In this document: positions 53,746 to 63,319 of the stretch, one piece after another
How positions within the stretch are numbered: the stretch's first letter is position 1
How the letters are laid out: the number at the start of each line of letters is the position of its first letter
Origin: Branchipolynoe longqiensis
Taxonomy: Eukaryota; Annelida; Polychaeta; Phyllodocida; Polynoidae
Reading direction: 5' to 3'
DNA: 64,000 bases
NCBI GenBank assembly: GCA_030323885.1
Contig: CM059194.1
Location: forward strand, 3,693,191-3,757,190
The notes under the pieces: model-generated
Seen by the model: the letters and a program-made list of their open reading frames with translations, nothing else
Database searches by the model: none
Told to the model about the DNA's origin: nothing
Position numbers and translations under genes: made by a program

Positions 53746-55084
53746 TTGCCCCCCTAGAGTCTCACCGGTTGCAGAATGCAAACCGATGAGAATCGAGAAA
53801 TGATAGAAGTCAACATGAGAACTAACTTGAAAGGGAGAGAAGCCTTACAAAGCTATGTATCCTTATGCACAATTCCTAGACCTGCCTGCAGCGAAATAGC
53901 GATGTGTATCTAGCTAGCTGCAAGGCAAACATGTCATCAATCTAGGTGAAGAAAGAGTCTTTAAATGAGTCGCACAAAAACGACCTCTCCCAGCCTCTAT
54001 GTAGTTGGTGTATAGAATGTTTTTTGCTGGGAGAGAGTTCATACCCCACAAGTGGAACCCCCTCGACAGAAGGAAGCAGGGAACTGCTCAGTCCGCCCCC
54101 CACCGCCCCCCATCTCAGGAGAACCGTTAGCGGGGCGCTCTTCCTTCTGCACGGAGCGGCTCCTCTTCGAGCTTCCTCAGTCCGTCCTTCTTGTGCCCGC
54201 GTAGCCTGGCCAGTAGATCACAGATGGTATTATACCGCGGACACGTCAAGCAGCTACACCCAGGACCCGCCACGCTCGGTGACCCGCTCCGGTGCAGAGT
54301 GCATGAAAGTAGAAGGGCGGTGTTACTTATAACAAATGAGAAAGTCTCCGCAGATACAAGGTTAGGTATGCAATACATTCCATAAGAAGCACTGGGCGCC
54401 AGCAAGAACCCGGCCTCCTACAAAGTAAATTACACACCACATGCATCCTCCCCTGCCGTAACAGGAGCTGATGCACACGCTGTCAATCATGTCCTGCCAG
54501 AAGCGCTTACTATAGTAATTTTTTTAATTAAAGAATGCAGCATAAACTAAGAGCCAGGGCGACACTGCATAGGAAAATCTTTTAGTCTGAAATGTACAGT
54601 GTCAACCCACCAACTCCCACACCATTGACCACCTCGTTCCACTGAATAAATTTAGAATATAATGCTTCCTAATAGTGTGGAAAAAGGAAGTAAAAAAACG
54701 GGGTGAAAGTTGAGGAATATTTAAGAAATAATTAATCTAATATATATATATATATAAAAAAAATTATTCCGACCCCTACTGCAGAAAAATAGGCAGAACA
54801 CAAGAAGCTAGATCCTCCAATCGGGAGAAAGCTAAGCTCTTCACCACAACATATATTATCAACAATCGTACTGCAAAGAAAAATAATGTTGGAATAGAGC
54901 AGTTCGAAATGCTAAATACATCATGGTTATCAATGTAAAAATAGCACCGTAGTACTAAAAAGGTATATACAATATTATATCAGTATCAATATATATATAT
55001 ATATATACAAGGTGGTATCCACCTCCTTAAGGGAGATGAACTCTCAGCAAAAAAAAATGATTTTATATATTATTAATGTGTATA
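53746..55084 (-). other. Internal AT-rich part of the LTR element, no recognisable pol
   Basis: After the polypurine tract come about 650 bases of mixed composition, with a 92-codon minus frame (54127-54405) and an overlapping 128-codon plus frame, neither with a known domain. Then come about 600 AT-rich bases with (TA)n runs at 54738 and 54988. No Asp-Asp catalytic motif, zinc-binding integrase motif or DTG motif is visible in any frame. Confidence 0.5.
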
Positions 55085-55135
55085 TATATAACAACAAATT
55101 AATAACCGCCACAGGGGTGCTGGTCTTTCAATTAC
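55085..55135 (-). mobile_element. LINE-tail-like sequence
   Basis: On the minus strand TTGAAAGACCAGCACCCCTG then TGGCGGTTATTAATTTGTTG resembles the CTGGAAGACCAGTGCC...GGCGCTGA tail of the LINE family seen at 24.3, 46.0 and 59.6 kb. The match is short and could be coincidental. If real, it suggests the frame next to it reached this locus with a LINE 3' end. Confidence 0.4.
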
Positions 55136-55147
55136 CACCGACGTGGA

Positions 55148-55418
55148 ACCCATAATCCCTTGGACAGAGCTAGCGCCGATCACCTGCACGAGCAGTCAAC
55201 CACCGCTAACCTAACTGCCACCTGTCATCCGAGACATCACGTTATCCAGAATCCCTTGGACAGAGGAGAGCGACGCCCAACTGTGCCAACAGTTAAACGT
55301 CGTCCACCACCCCGTCACTTGTCATCTGAATTTCGACGTGACGTCCAGAATCCCTCGGACAGGACAGAACGACGACTAATCGCTGTCCACCTTCCCGTCA
55401 CCTGTCATCTGAATGTCC
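55148..55418. repeat. Three 93-99-bp repeats after the long frame
   Basis: AGAATCCCTTGGACAG-type phrases recur at about 55158, 55251 and 55350, with 'ccgtcacctgtcatctgaat' between them. They lie directly after (on the minus strand) the stop codon of the long frame and form its apparent 3' untranslated region. Confidence 0.8.
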
Positions 55419-57414
55419 CGTCAGCATCAGAAGGCGCCCTTGCCGCACCCTCCAGCAGTGCCCGATGTGCCGCAGCAGCATCAGCCACCAAGCTGGCCGG
55501 CAGGCCGTGCAGCCTGTCCTCGACGCTGAAGCCAGAGATATCCAAAGCACGCAATGAACCATCCCAGCTCCGGAAGTCAGAGCGAAACGCGGCAGACAAA
55601 GTCATGTCAATGTCATCAATGACTGCCGCCTGCCACACCCTCTGCTCGCGCGATGCCTCCAACTTTCGCTCGACAATCTTCTTGTCCTCAATGATATTGT
55701 CGAAGTCTGCACCGCGCCTACCCTCAGCCTGGCACGCCAGAACATCCTGCGTCTGCGCGAAGGCCTTAACTAGGCCGTCGACCGACTCAGTGATCCTGGC
55801 CGTCACGTCCACACGGTTGGCCTCGCAGAGACGCTCCGTGATGCCATCCAGTGCAAGGGCGACACCGTGATCGACCAACGGGGCCGCAGCCACCACCGGT
55901 CGCACAGGAACCACCCCCGCAGAAGGAACAACAACAGGAGAAATCACCACTTGTCTCACAACCGGGCTTGCAGACGCTGTCACCGTCAACTGAGAGGCAG
56001 ATCCCGCAGCCACCGACACACATCGCCACGGAACCTGACCCAACGACACCGGTTGGGACACCGATGCCACTGGCAGCGTCGCCATGGTCGCCGGATCACG
56101 TGCTACCACCGCACTCAAAGTGTCGGGTGTCAGCGCAGTCACCAGCTTCCGACGCTTACGACGGCGCACGCCCCTTGATCCACCCTCCTCCGGATCAATA
56201 GTCGGGACTGGCAACTCAGGCCAGTCTTTCAACCCCTGCTGGGCAGCACATGGAGGGAGTGGAGGCGGTGGCGGGGGAGGCGAAGCTGACCTGTCCGACC
56301 CCTGATTCTGCTGCAGCTCGATAGCAGAGCCATCGCGCAACGGTACCAGGGACGAGGACCTCTTACCTCTCCCCTTCCCTTTCCCCTGGACGGACTTAGC
56401 ACCCCGCCCAGAGCTCGAGGAGGCCACCGGAGCCACTCACCCCTGCTGGTCCCTCCTCACGGCAACAGCACCACGACCCCTGCCCCGTTTCGCCGAAGAT
56501 GCGCCGCGACCGGTGTAAAACTGCTCACGATGTACCTCCGCCGACCCAGGAACATATATAAACAGGGCAATCAACCTGTGCTGCTTGGGCAGCACCAGGG
56601 TTTCCCTGCTGTAATGGAAGTCCGTGCGTTGTTTCATCGTGAAGGACACAGCTCTCTTCGACACAGACTGAGGATTCCACTGAATCGTACTCAGCCCCTT
56701 CATGACGTCATCCAACATGCGTCCGTGGCCCTCCATGAGATGCTTGATCATCACACCGCGGCGAGCAGTCACAAAGTACTGTCCTGTCACCTTAAGCGTT
56801 GGACAGCCTTCACAACCACTCACCACGTTGAATGGTCTGGTGCACCTCCAGAGAGGGACGGTGTGCAAGTGGCTCTCACAAATGTGTCAAGCCAACTGTA
56901 CCCACCGCAGAAACAGCTTTGGGGCCGGTCTCCGCCCCACCAGGTTCAGCTCACAGAACAGAGAAGTCTGTCCTGGGCGAAACACATGGCGGACATACCC
57001 CAGGCACGCCAGTTCCTGTTTTGTGTAACCGTCCCCCCTCGTTGGATCCTTCAACGCCCCAAATATCTCACATAGATGGGCGTTGTACCACTCCAACGCA
57101 GCAAGGGGACGGCTGTCAGCCTCCGACCAGCCCTCGTCATCGGAGACCTCATACTCTCCGTGCACATCGTAAGGCCGCATGATCCGCTGGTACCCGTTCT
57201 CCCAGACCACGTAATCTCTGAGACTACGAGGCTCCTCATGAGTGTTGTTCCATAGCCGCAACAGGATAGTCTCTGTCAAACCAGCCATGTTTCCTGAAAG
57301 AAACCGCGCCAGCTTAACAGGTCCACCCCTACGCGACCTGACGATCCACTCAGACGATGGAGTGAGCTCAGCGATCTCATACCCGAGCTGTGTGTGGGGG
57401 GGTGGGTCAGTCAC
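55405..57414 (-). pseudogene. Unrecognised ~670-codon frame with two in-frame TGA codons
   Basis: From 57414 to a final TGA at 55407-55405 one frame is open except for TGA at codons 176 (56889-56887) and 326 (56439-56437). Three separate open segments of 175, 143 and 343 codons are therefore the same frame. Visible parts: an N-terminal mixed segment with WENGYQRIMRPYDVHGEYEV and EWYNAHLCEIFGALKDP; a Cys/His-rich patch around HICESHLH...CTRP...CEGCP; a basic RGRGRG stretch; a Ser/Lys-rich linker with KGKGRGKR; seven prolines in a row; a RRRKRRK nuclear-localisation-like cluster; and a charged, helix-prone C-terminus (EDKKIVERKLEASREQRVW). The first codons lie in the truncated LTR (GTG, not ATG), so the true N-terminus is lost. 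Both stops could be CGA-to-TGA changes. I do not recognise the family. Confidence 0.7.
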
Positions 57415-57557
57415 AAGCAGTAGAGGTCAGCCCAGTTGGGGTTTGACCGGTGGCTACCCGTGCCGCCACCTAGCGCAGTGTAATGGTACTGCGCTGATGT
57501 ATGGTGTAGTCTCCGCTGCTACCGCGTGATAGTAGAGCTCATGTTCAGACTACTACA
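57391..57557 (-). repeat. 5' LTR, truncated (first 167 bp)
   Basis: About 95 percent identical by eye to the matching part of the 3' LTR (about nine differences in 167 bases). It breaks off at the GGGGGGG/CCCCCCC run of U3, where the long frame starts at once. The level of divergence means the insertion is not recent. Confidence 0.85.
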
Positions 57558-57795
57558 AGAACTTGAGTTGGCGGTGGAAATCCAATTCAATGCACTTTTC
57601 CCAAAGCAGTCTGCACAGTGAGCTATACCTCGTCTAATATCACCCATCAGACCGTGTCTTGTCGGTGGAAATCTACTACTATACCCTTTACCCAGAACAT
57701 CTGCAGAGCAATCTGCTACCAGCCACATCAACTCTCCCATCTGATCGGTGTATGTGTGTGTGGGAGGGGGGGGGCGGGGGGGGGGGGGGGCTGGT
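57558..57795. repeat. Two ~96-bp repeats and a G-homopolymer
   Basis: 'ttg(a)gt.ggcggtggaaatcyaattcaatgcacttttcccaaagcagtctgca' recurs about 96 bases on as 'cttgtcggtggaaatctactactatacccttta cccagaacatctgca'. The second unit ends with 'cacatcaactctcccatctgatcggtgtatgtgtgtg', which recalls the LTR middle (53565-53585). It then runs into a G run of more than 20 with two interruptions at 57767-57791. Confidence 0.6.
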
Positions 57796-57939
57796 GGGGG
57801 TTGCTGGTAGAAATTGACGACTGGATTAGCAATTCAGACCAGGGTTTCCTGACAGATCGCTGACTACATGAAGGTAGACTTTCATCCAATTCACTATTTT
57901 TTACCCAGTTTATTTAAATAGGATTTGTCGTTGCTAGGC

Positions 57940-58230
57940 TACCGACGCTGCCAAGGGCACGTGACGCACGCGCGTTCGCCAGTGTTTACGCGACGGCCCC
58001 GATTTGTCTTATTTGCCGGCGTCCGACGGGAAGTAATGCATGACCACGTGACCAGTCTCGCGAGACTCTCGTTTGGCGGGCCCTAATCTCGTTTGGTGCG
58101 ACCCCTGGATGATCCTCCCCACGCCCCCTAGCGGGCGACTGGGGCTCTGATAGCTGCGCTGGTTCCCACGGGACGCATGGATCGTAAGCACCAGCCTGAG
58201 GAAGTGCAAACAAATAGTCGCAGCTGTCAT
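57940..58230. promoter_or_regulatory. CpG-rich promoter-like patch with CACGTG and TCTCGCGAGA (candidate)
   Basis: Two CACGTG E-boxes (57958-57963 and 58045-58050), the palindrome GTCTCGCGAGAC (58055-58066) and many CpGs (GCACGCGCGTTCGCC) lie within 290 bases of otherwise AT-rich DNA. TCTCGCGAGA is an established element of CpG-island promoters in animals. CGCCCCCTAGCGGGCG (58123-58138) is a CTCF-like core in reverse. A 45-codon frame starts at 58229 with AATAAA inside it, which I do not count as a gene. Confidence 0.4.
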
Positions 58231-58439
58231 GGCTTGTAAAAGAACAAGACTTTGTTCTGCCTCTCATTTATTTTGCCTGTGTCTGTGTGTGTGGTTTTTA
58301 TATAAGCGCAATCCAAATGAAAAGGATAAACTTTTCCAAATAAAGACATCAGTCCCAACTTATTGACATGTTAGTGCACTTATAAAACATGTGCCACATA
58401 TATGGAATGTGACGTATTTACTAGAATGCAAATTGTTGC

Positions 58440-58720
58440 TTAGCCTCTTAGCAACACCTAAGGTCATATGCGATTTGTGACAGGGGGCATTCATGGCAAC
58501 TTTATAGTGCTGCCCCACTGGGAGACCAGGCCGCCAGCACCCTGACTTAATTGTCCCCTCAGGGCCACTATCCTGACACTATCCATTCGTTGTATCCTAT
58601 CCTATTAATGCCAAGTGTCAGGGTAGGCACTGCCAAGTATCAATGTTATAAGTGATCGGTTTAACTCGACTGGGAACCTAACTCCCGACCTTCCGTTCTA
58701 TCCATGGCTAATGGCCACCG
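58440..58720 (-). mobile_element. SINE-B copy (minus strand)
   Basis: Tail 'cttagcaacacctaaggtcata', body 'gggcattcatggcaactttatagtgctgccccactgggagaccaggccgccagca' and a decayed head ('ggtttaactcgactgggaacctaactcccgacc') are in the normal order. It lies just beyond the CpG-rich patch. Confidence 0.85.
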
Positions 58721-58724
58721 CCTT

Positions 58725-59205
58725 ACTGGAAGTTATAGTTGCTACCCAGGTCGGCAGTGAAAGGTCACCTCTATTCTGACTTTGGTGGAATATAGCAGGG
58801 AAGGCCTTGAGGTTTAAACCAATCTCATCCTTACTCGCTGTCCCTCAAAACAGCCAGGACATGGGTCCATCACACCGTCATCGCAATGACTAATACGGCG
58901 GCCAAGACAGGTCAATTCTCATGTTCCGAGGAAACAAATACAACAATAACAAATTGTTTCTGAGATCATATTCATCTTTCACCCCCGACCTGGAATGTGA
59001 TTGATTACTTCGGACATTTGGGGATATCTGTGATTGTTAAAATGAAAATAAGAAAAAGCGTGAATGGAACTGCTAGTCGGTGGGCGGCGCTGTCGGCTCT
59101 TGCCGGCGACACCGATTTGTTTTCGGAGTTTTAATATGGCCTTCGTGTCGACCCATGAACTGATCCGTTCGCTGGTTTTACTACAAAGTTCGACACCATT
59201 CATCT
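58725..59205. other. Unique sequence, nothing recognised
   Basis: No repeat or credible frame. GC content rises at 59075-59115 (GGGCGGCGCTGTCGGCTC) without other signals. Confidence 0.4.
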
Positions 59206-59209
59206 GTGA

Positions 59210-59520
59210 AATAGGAACGTGTCCAGTGAGATGCATTCCATTTGCCAGGTGAAGCATCAGAGATACTGTGAAATAGGCACATGTGTTGTAAAATGCATTC
59301 AATTTGACAGGTGAAGTGCTGGAGATACTGTGAAATAGGAAGATATGTTGTGAGATGCATTCCATTTGACAGGTGAAGCACCAGACATATTGTGAAATAG
59401 GCACATGTGCTGTGAGATGCATTCCATTTGACAGGTGAAGTGCCAGAGATACTGTGAAATAGGCCCATGTGCTGTGAGATGCATTCCATTTGACAGGTGA
59501 AGCGCCAGAGACACAGAACA
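59210..59520. repeat. 62-bp repeat array, five units
   Basis: TGTGAGATGCATTCCATTTG, ACAGGTGAAGCGCCAGAGAT, ACTGTGAAATAGGCACATGT then GC. TGAGATGCAT falls at about 59351, 59413 and 59475, with two older units to the left. Overlapping minus-strand frames are repeat translation. Confidence 0.93.
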
Positions 59521-59544
59521 CAGAAGTTTGGTAGTGGCAGATTT

Positions 59545-59625
59545 TGAATTGTTGTAAAACATTGTATTCATCAGAACATACGTGTTATCAGCGCCAAGGC
59601 ACTGGTCTTCCAGGCATTTACATTA
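59545..59625 (-). mobile_element. LINE-like 3' tail, minus strand
   Basis: On the minus strand CTGGAAGACCAGTGCCTTGG then CGCTGATAACACGTATGTTC and an A/C-rich end. It belongs to the same tail family as 46.0 kb, but its hairpin is degraded. Confidence 0.6.
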
Positions 59626-59817
59626 CATTGTAAATAGGTAGATACGCGTGTACTTAGGTAGGGCATATTACTAGATTGTGAAGGGGGTTAGTGTGGTAGT
59701 GTTAGTGGGTTAGCCATAATAAGTTCAGTGTTGTGGCATAATACGGTGGCTGGCTGCAAAAACTGTGCTGTTATTATTGGTACAGTCTATGTGATGGGGG
59801 TTCAGGCGCAAAATCAT

Positions 59818-60110
59818 GTGGCGTTTTCTCTGGCGGTTAGAGGGTCTGACTTTTTTCTAGGTCAGACTCCTAATCTGAAGCTGAGGGCTTCAATTCCCGG
59901 TGCACTCCCCACCTCTGCCAATTTGAATTTCAACCGCTGTGTATAACTTACAGCATCATCAAAGGCCAGTTGCTCTCATACCATGTCTATCTGGTGTGGG
60001 AGGTTAAAGATCCCTTGGGTCAGTAAAAGTGTAGGTTTGGCTTTCTGTCAACAAACTGTCTAATGGTGAAAACAAGTCTATCCATTACAGGCAGTATACA
60101 TTTATTTTTT
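59818..60110 (+). mobile_element. SINE-A copy 7
   Basis: The head has lost part of box A (CTCTGGCGGTTAGAGGG), but the CTTTTTTCTAGGTC insert, CTCCTAA loop, body and tail are present. It ends in an AT-rich TTTATTTTTTAAAGAAAAATAAAA run. The tail hairpin is partly lost. Confidence 0.85.
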
Positions 60111-61076
60111 AAAGAAAAATAAAATGCATATTCCATCGATGCCAAAAAGAAACCATGACTGCTAAGGTAGACCTGAAGTTGCCATAATTCCGATATTCAG
60201 ATCTGTTTTTTTCATCACATCCGCTATATAACGTCCAACTCAATATATGAATTCAGATACTTTTATTGGAAATCAAAATAATAAAGGCTATTTCGCAGAA
60301 AACAATTAATACTTCTGCTTGCGCCTGAAGCCTTCATATCCCTCGGCAATTTTGCAACACATCTCTCCCTCTCATAACACTTGTCCCATGACCAGGTTCC
60401 TGTCTATGTTGAATGGTACCTACTGTGTATTTAAGGAAGAGTCACCGATTTGCTTGCAACACTCTCCATGGCACATGTACATGTTGTATTATTTATATTA
60501 TTACGCAATTAAAAGGCAGAGATAATAAGTTTGGTTGAGCGAACTCTGGCTGGACCCAATTGGCCCCTCCTTTATTAAAGTAACAAATCTGTGCAAGTCA
60601 GGCAGATAGTGGGGATGAGGGCGGTCACGTGACATCGCCCACCGTTACTGTCGCATATTTTAGTGCAGTGGAGCAGTTAGTTACCCAAGTCGCCCAGGGC
60701 CTGGTTAACCAGCAGTAGTGAGTTCAACCGCAGCAGATAGTGTATAACCGGCAAGTAGAGCAACAATAAGGTTATTGAGTAGGATATACAATAAACACAT
60801 TGCAAGTGAGTTAATAAGGTGACCTAACACCGAACATGAATTAGCTAGGCAGTTCTATCAGAATAAGTACTGGACTATGACAATTAGTACCAATGGACAA
60901 TCAGTGTTAGGCTGCATCCTAAATAATATTTGCATAACAAGTTAAACCTCAGATAAAGACTGATGTCAGTAGTAGCCTTGAAACTGCCTGAAATTAGTTC
61001 ACACGGTGTTGCCGTCTACCAGTGTGTCACAACTACCATTTGCAACTTACGCACACATATATATCTACATATATAC
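60111..61076. other. Unique sequence with one E-box
   Basis: GGTCACGTGACATCG at about 60628-60642 is a strong E-box in a short GC-richer patch. No coding region is recognised. Confidence 0.35.
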
Positions 61077-61270
61077 GTGCTCAATAATCTATTATGGGAA
61101 TATAAACAAGGACAATATCTATCTTCTGTTCCCTGTATTATAGTATACTCACTATATCCTATCTAACTGGCCCTGTCTAGTGCAGTATTGGCCACACTGA
61201 CGCCACATGTGAGATGCTCTAAGCAATTATGCCAGCTGCGTCTGGTCATGGTGCATATTACTAGTAACAT
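61077..61270 (+). mobile_element. Element D, copy 3
   Basis: Starts GCTCAATAATCTATTATGGG after an ATATAC-rich stretch and follows the 19.4-kb copy through 'tatcctatctaactggccctgt', 'gccacactgacgcca' and 'tgccagctgcgtctgg'. It includes small indels. Confidence 0.65.
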
Positions 61271-62345
61271 GGGTAATTTAGCGATGAGGGTGCCCAAACC
61301 CGCCACTGACTTGGCTGCCATCCTGGCACCACCTAACTGTTCATGAGAGAACACTGAGTGCAGCCACCTACCAGCCTAAACCCAAACTAACATAGCCAAA
61401 TGATGGAGATGAGCGGTTTTCCCGCCAAAACATTACATGATTTTAAAATTCAAACCGCCCTCCCCCTGCACAGTCTCACTCCTCCTGCCGCCACCATCCA
61501 GCAAGTACCACCATCACCGTTTCTTCACCCACTCACACCTGAATCAGACTCTAGGGGTAGGGTTGAGGTTTCCAGTCCAGCTCTCATGAAATACTCAAGA
61601 TGTCGACAACATGGAGGGAGTCAAACATATTGCACTGTAATTAACCTTGATGTCCTACTGGGGAAAAAAGGTCAATATATGTCACTGTCCGCCGCCGTCT
61701 TCGTAAATGTTGGTCTATACACCCATTTGGACAGTCACATTTTAACTATATATATATAATATATATGTATTACATTAACTTGAGGACTCTATTATTCAAG
61801 TGGACACACCAACCTCTGTACTGAAATTACATTTATTACGTAGTCGGTCCTTATCTCAGCTACTGGTCACCTGATCACCTTATCAGCTGACTGGCTGAGT
61901 TGCATACATTACATCCCCAGTTTTCAGATGGATAAATATATACATATTGTCATGCAGTTCAACGGAACAACTTTAATGAAGATCCCTGGTTTCAATCTTA
62001 CTGAATGTGACATGACATAGATAAGTTTAAGAAGATAACCGTTGCCTGCCAAGAAGGCGACAAATGGATTGAGCAAGTTTTATTCAAACACTGATGGTAC
62101 AAATGTTTGCCTAGATAAAATGAAAGTCTTTGCACCGGCAGCTTGGTGTGCACAACTGCCCCTGATCCAATCCCCCGTGTTCCCAGAATCGAATTTCTAT
62201 GCCATTGGCGTCACTGCCAATATCATCAAGGCACACTTTCTGACTCTTTGGCCAGTATTCATAAAGAGGTTACTCCAATATGCTCTCAGATTACAGTCGT
62301 ATATTCTCGAATATACATGCTATATATAAGCTGAACGCGTTCTGG
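61271..62345. other. Unique sequence, nothing recognised
   Basis: A (TA)n patch lies at 61748-61766. A 95-codon plus frame (62042-62329) has no recognisable domain and no supporting splice or promoter context. Confidence 0.35.
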
Positions 62346-62349
62346 TTAT

Positions 62350-62660
62350 CAAATTGGACGCGGTGGTCGAATCGGTAGAGCGTCGTCCTCGCATGCGGAA
62401 AGTCGGGAGTTCGTTTCCAGGTCGAGTCAAACCAATGACTTAGAAAATTGATACTTGTCACTCCGTAGCCTGGCGCTCGGCATTCATATGATAGGACAAG
62501 GGACTGGTTAGCTCAGTGTCAGGAGGATGTGACCCAGTGGGACATCGGATCAAGGTGTCGGCGGCCTGATTTCCTGGTGCGTTGACTCGACCAGGAACTG
62601 AAATCCAGATCTCCCGCACGCGAGGCCTGGGCTCTACAGATTGGGCCACCACGCCCTGTC
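62350..62660. mobile_element. SINE-B with tRNA-like heads at both ends, inverted
   Basis: A plus-strand head (GGACGCGGTGGTCGAATCGG at the left) and body run to about 62575. There 'gcgttgactcgaccaggaactgaaatccag...gccaccacgccctgtc' is a second head in reverse. The two heads share GGTCGAGTCAA at their inner edge. The body stops short of the normal tail. The result is a composite with inverted ends about 80 bases long. Confidence 0.8.
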
Positions 62661-63290
62661 GGTGGAATAGTTGTTTGTAAAACTTGCCGCCGGAGGGCCC
62701 GGATTACCCGGGGTCCGTATCGCCACTAGGGGGCGTGTGTTGCTCGTGCATGTTTGACCTGCCAATAGGGCATGGCTTAAGGTCTTCTCTGATTGCTAAC
62801 CGAGCTACTCGACTGCCGGCCCTAGAGTGAGCTATGCCATTTACATTTACAGAGCAGGAAGTGAGAACGTGGATAGCAGATAACCCTACTAAAGCACGCC
62901 GTTTACCAATCAAAATACCGGCTTCGACAACTTAGCAATAATGCAAGATATTGGCGAAGCTGACTACATGTATATGAGACTGTCTCAAAAGGTGCTAAGC
63001 AATATGGGACACAAATTTGTTCATCGTAACCATCAACATACTATCTGCTTATGCATTTGCTCAGGATAAACTGATTTGGTTTTTACATGGTGTTTCATAA
63101 TCCCAATAGAATACATATTGATTTGAAGCAAATATCCTTGCATTTTCAGAGTACCTGTTTCTGTGCTGTTTTGTGTCAATCGTTACAAAGTACAAAAGAA
63201 AAAAGAGTTATCACCTTTAGAGACAGGCTCATATACATATATCTCTCTATGTGATGTATAAGCATTATGCGAGTATAAAGGCGCGGAAGG
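62661..63290. other. Unique sequence with a perfect CTCF core
   Basis: CCACTAGGGGGCG at about 62722-62734 is a textbook CTCF core. Nothing else is recognised. Confidence 0.4.
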
Positions 63291-63292
63291 GA

Positions 63293-63317
63293 ATTATTAT
63301 TATTATTATTATTATTC
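63293..63317. repeat. (ATT)n microsatellite
   Basis: About eight ATT units, then CTTCTTCT. Confidence 0.95.
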
Positions 63318-63319
63318 TT

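Larger units (their letters stand above)
53402..57557 (-). mobile_element. LTR retrotransposon, rearranged, flanked by AGAA target duplication
   Basis: Read on the minus strand, a truncated 5' LTR (57557-57391), an internal region and a complete 3' LTR (53745-53402) lie in the same orientation. The four bases outside each end are AGAA (53398-53401 and 57558-57561), a 4-base target duplication as in many LTR elements. Directly before the 3' LTR is CTCTAGGGGGGCAA, a polypurine tract. The primer-binding site and the R-U5 part of the 5' LTR are gone. No protease, reverse transcriptase, RNase H or integrase motif is seen inside. What is inside is one long unrecognised reading frame plus AT-rich DNA. 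Total length is 4,156 bp. Confidence 0.8.

Noticed and set aside
53946..54405. Overlapping plus (128-codon) and minus (92-codon) frames inside the LTR element as possible env or pol
   Set aside because: No domain or catalytic motif in either. I could not support one over the other.
55160..55870. A 236-codon plus-strand frame opposite the long minus frame
   Set aside because: It is a GC-driven shadow. The minus frame extends across 2 kb and has protein-like segment structure.
62042..62329. A 95-codon plus frame as a host gene
   Set aside because: No recognisable domain, promoter, splice signal or second exon.
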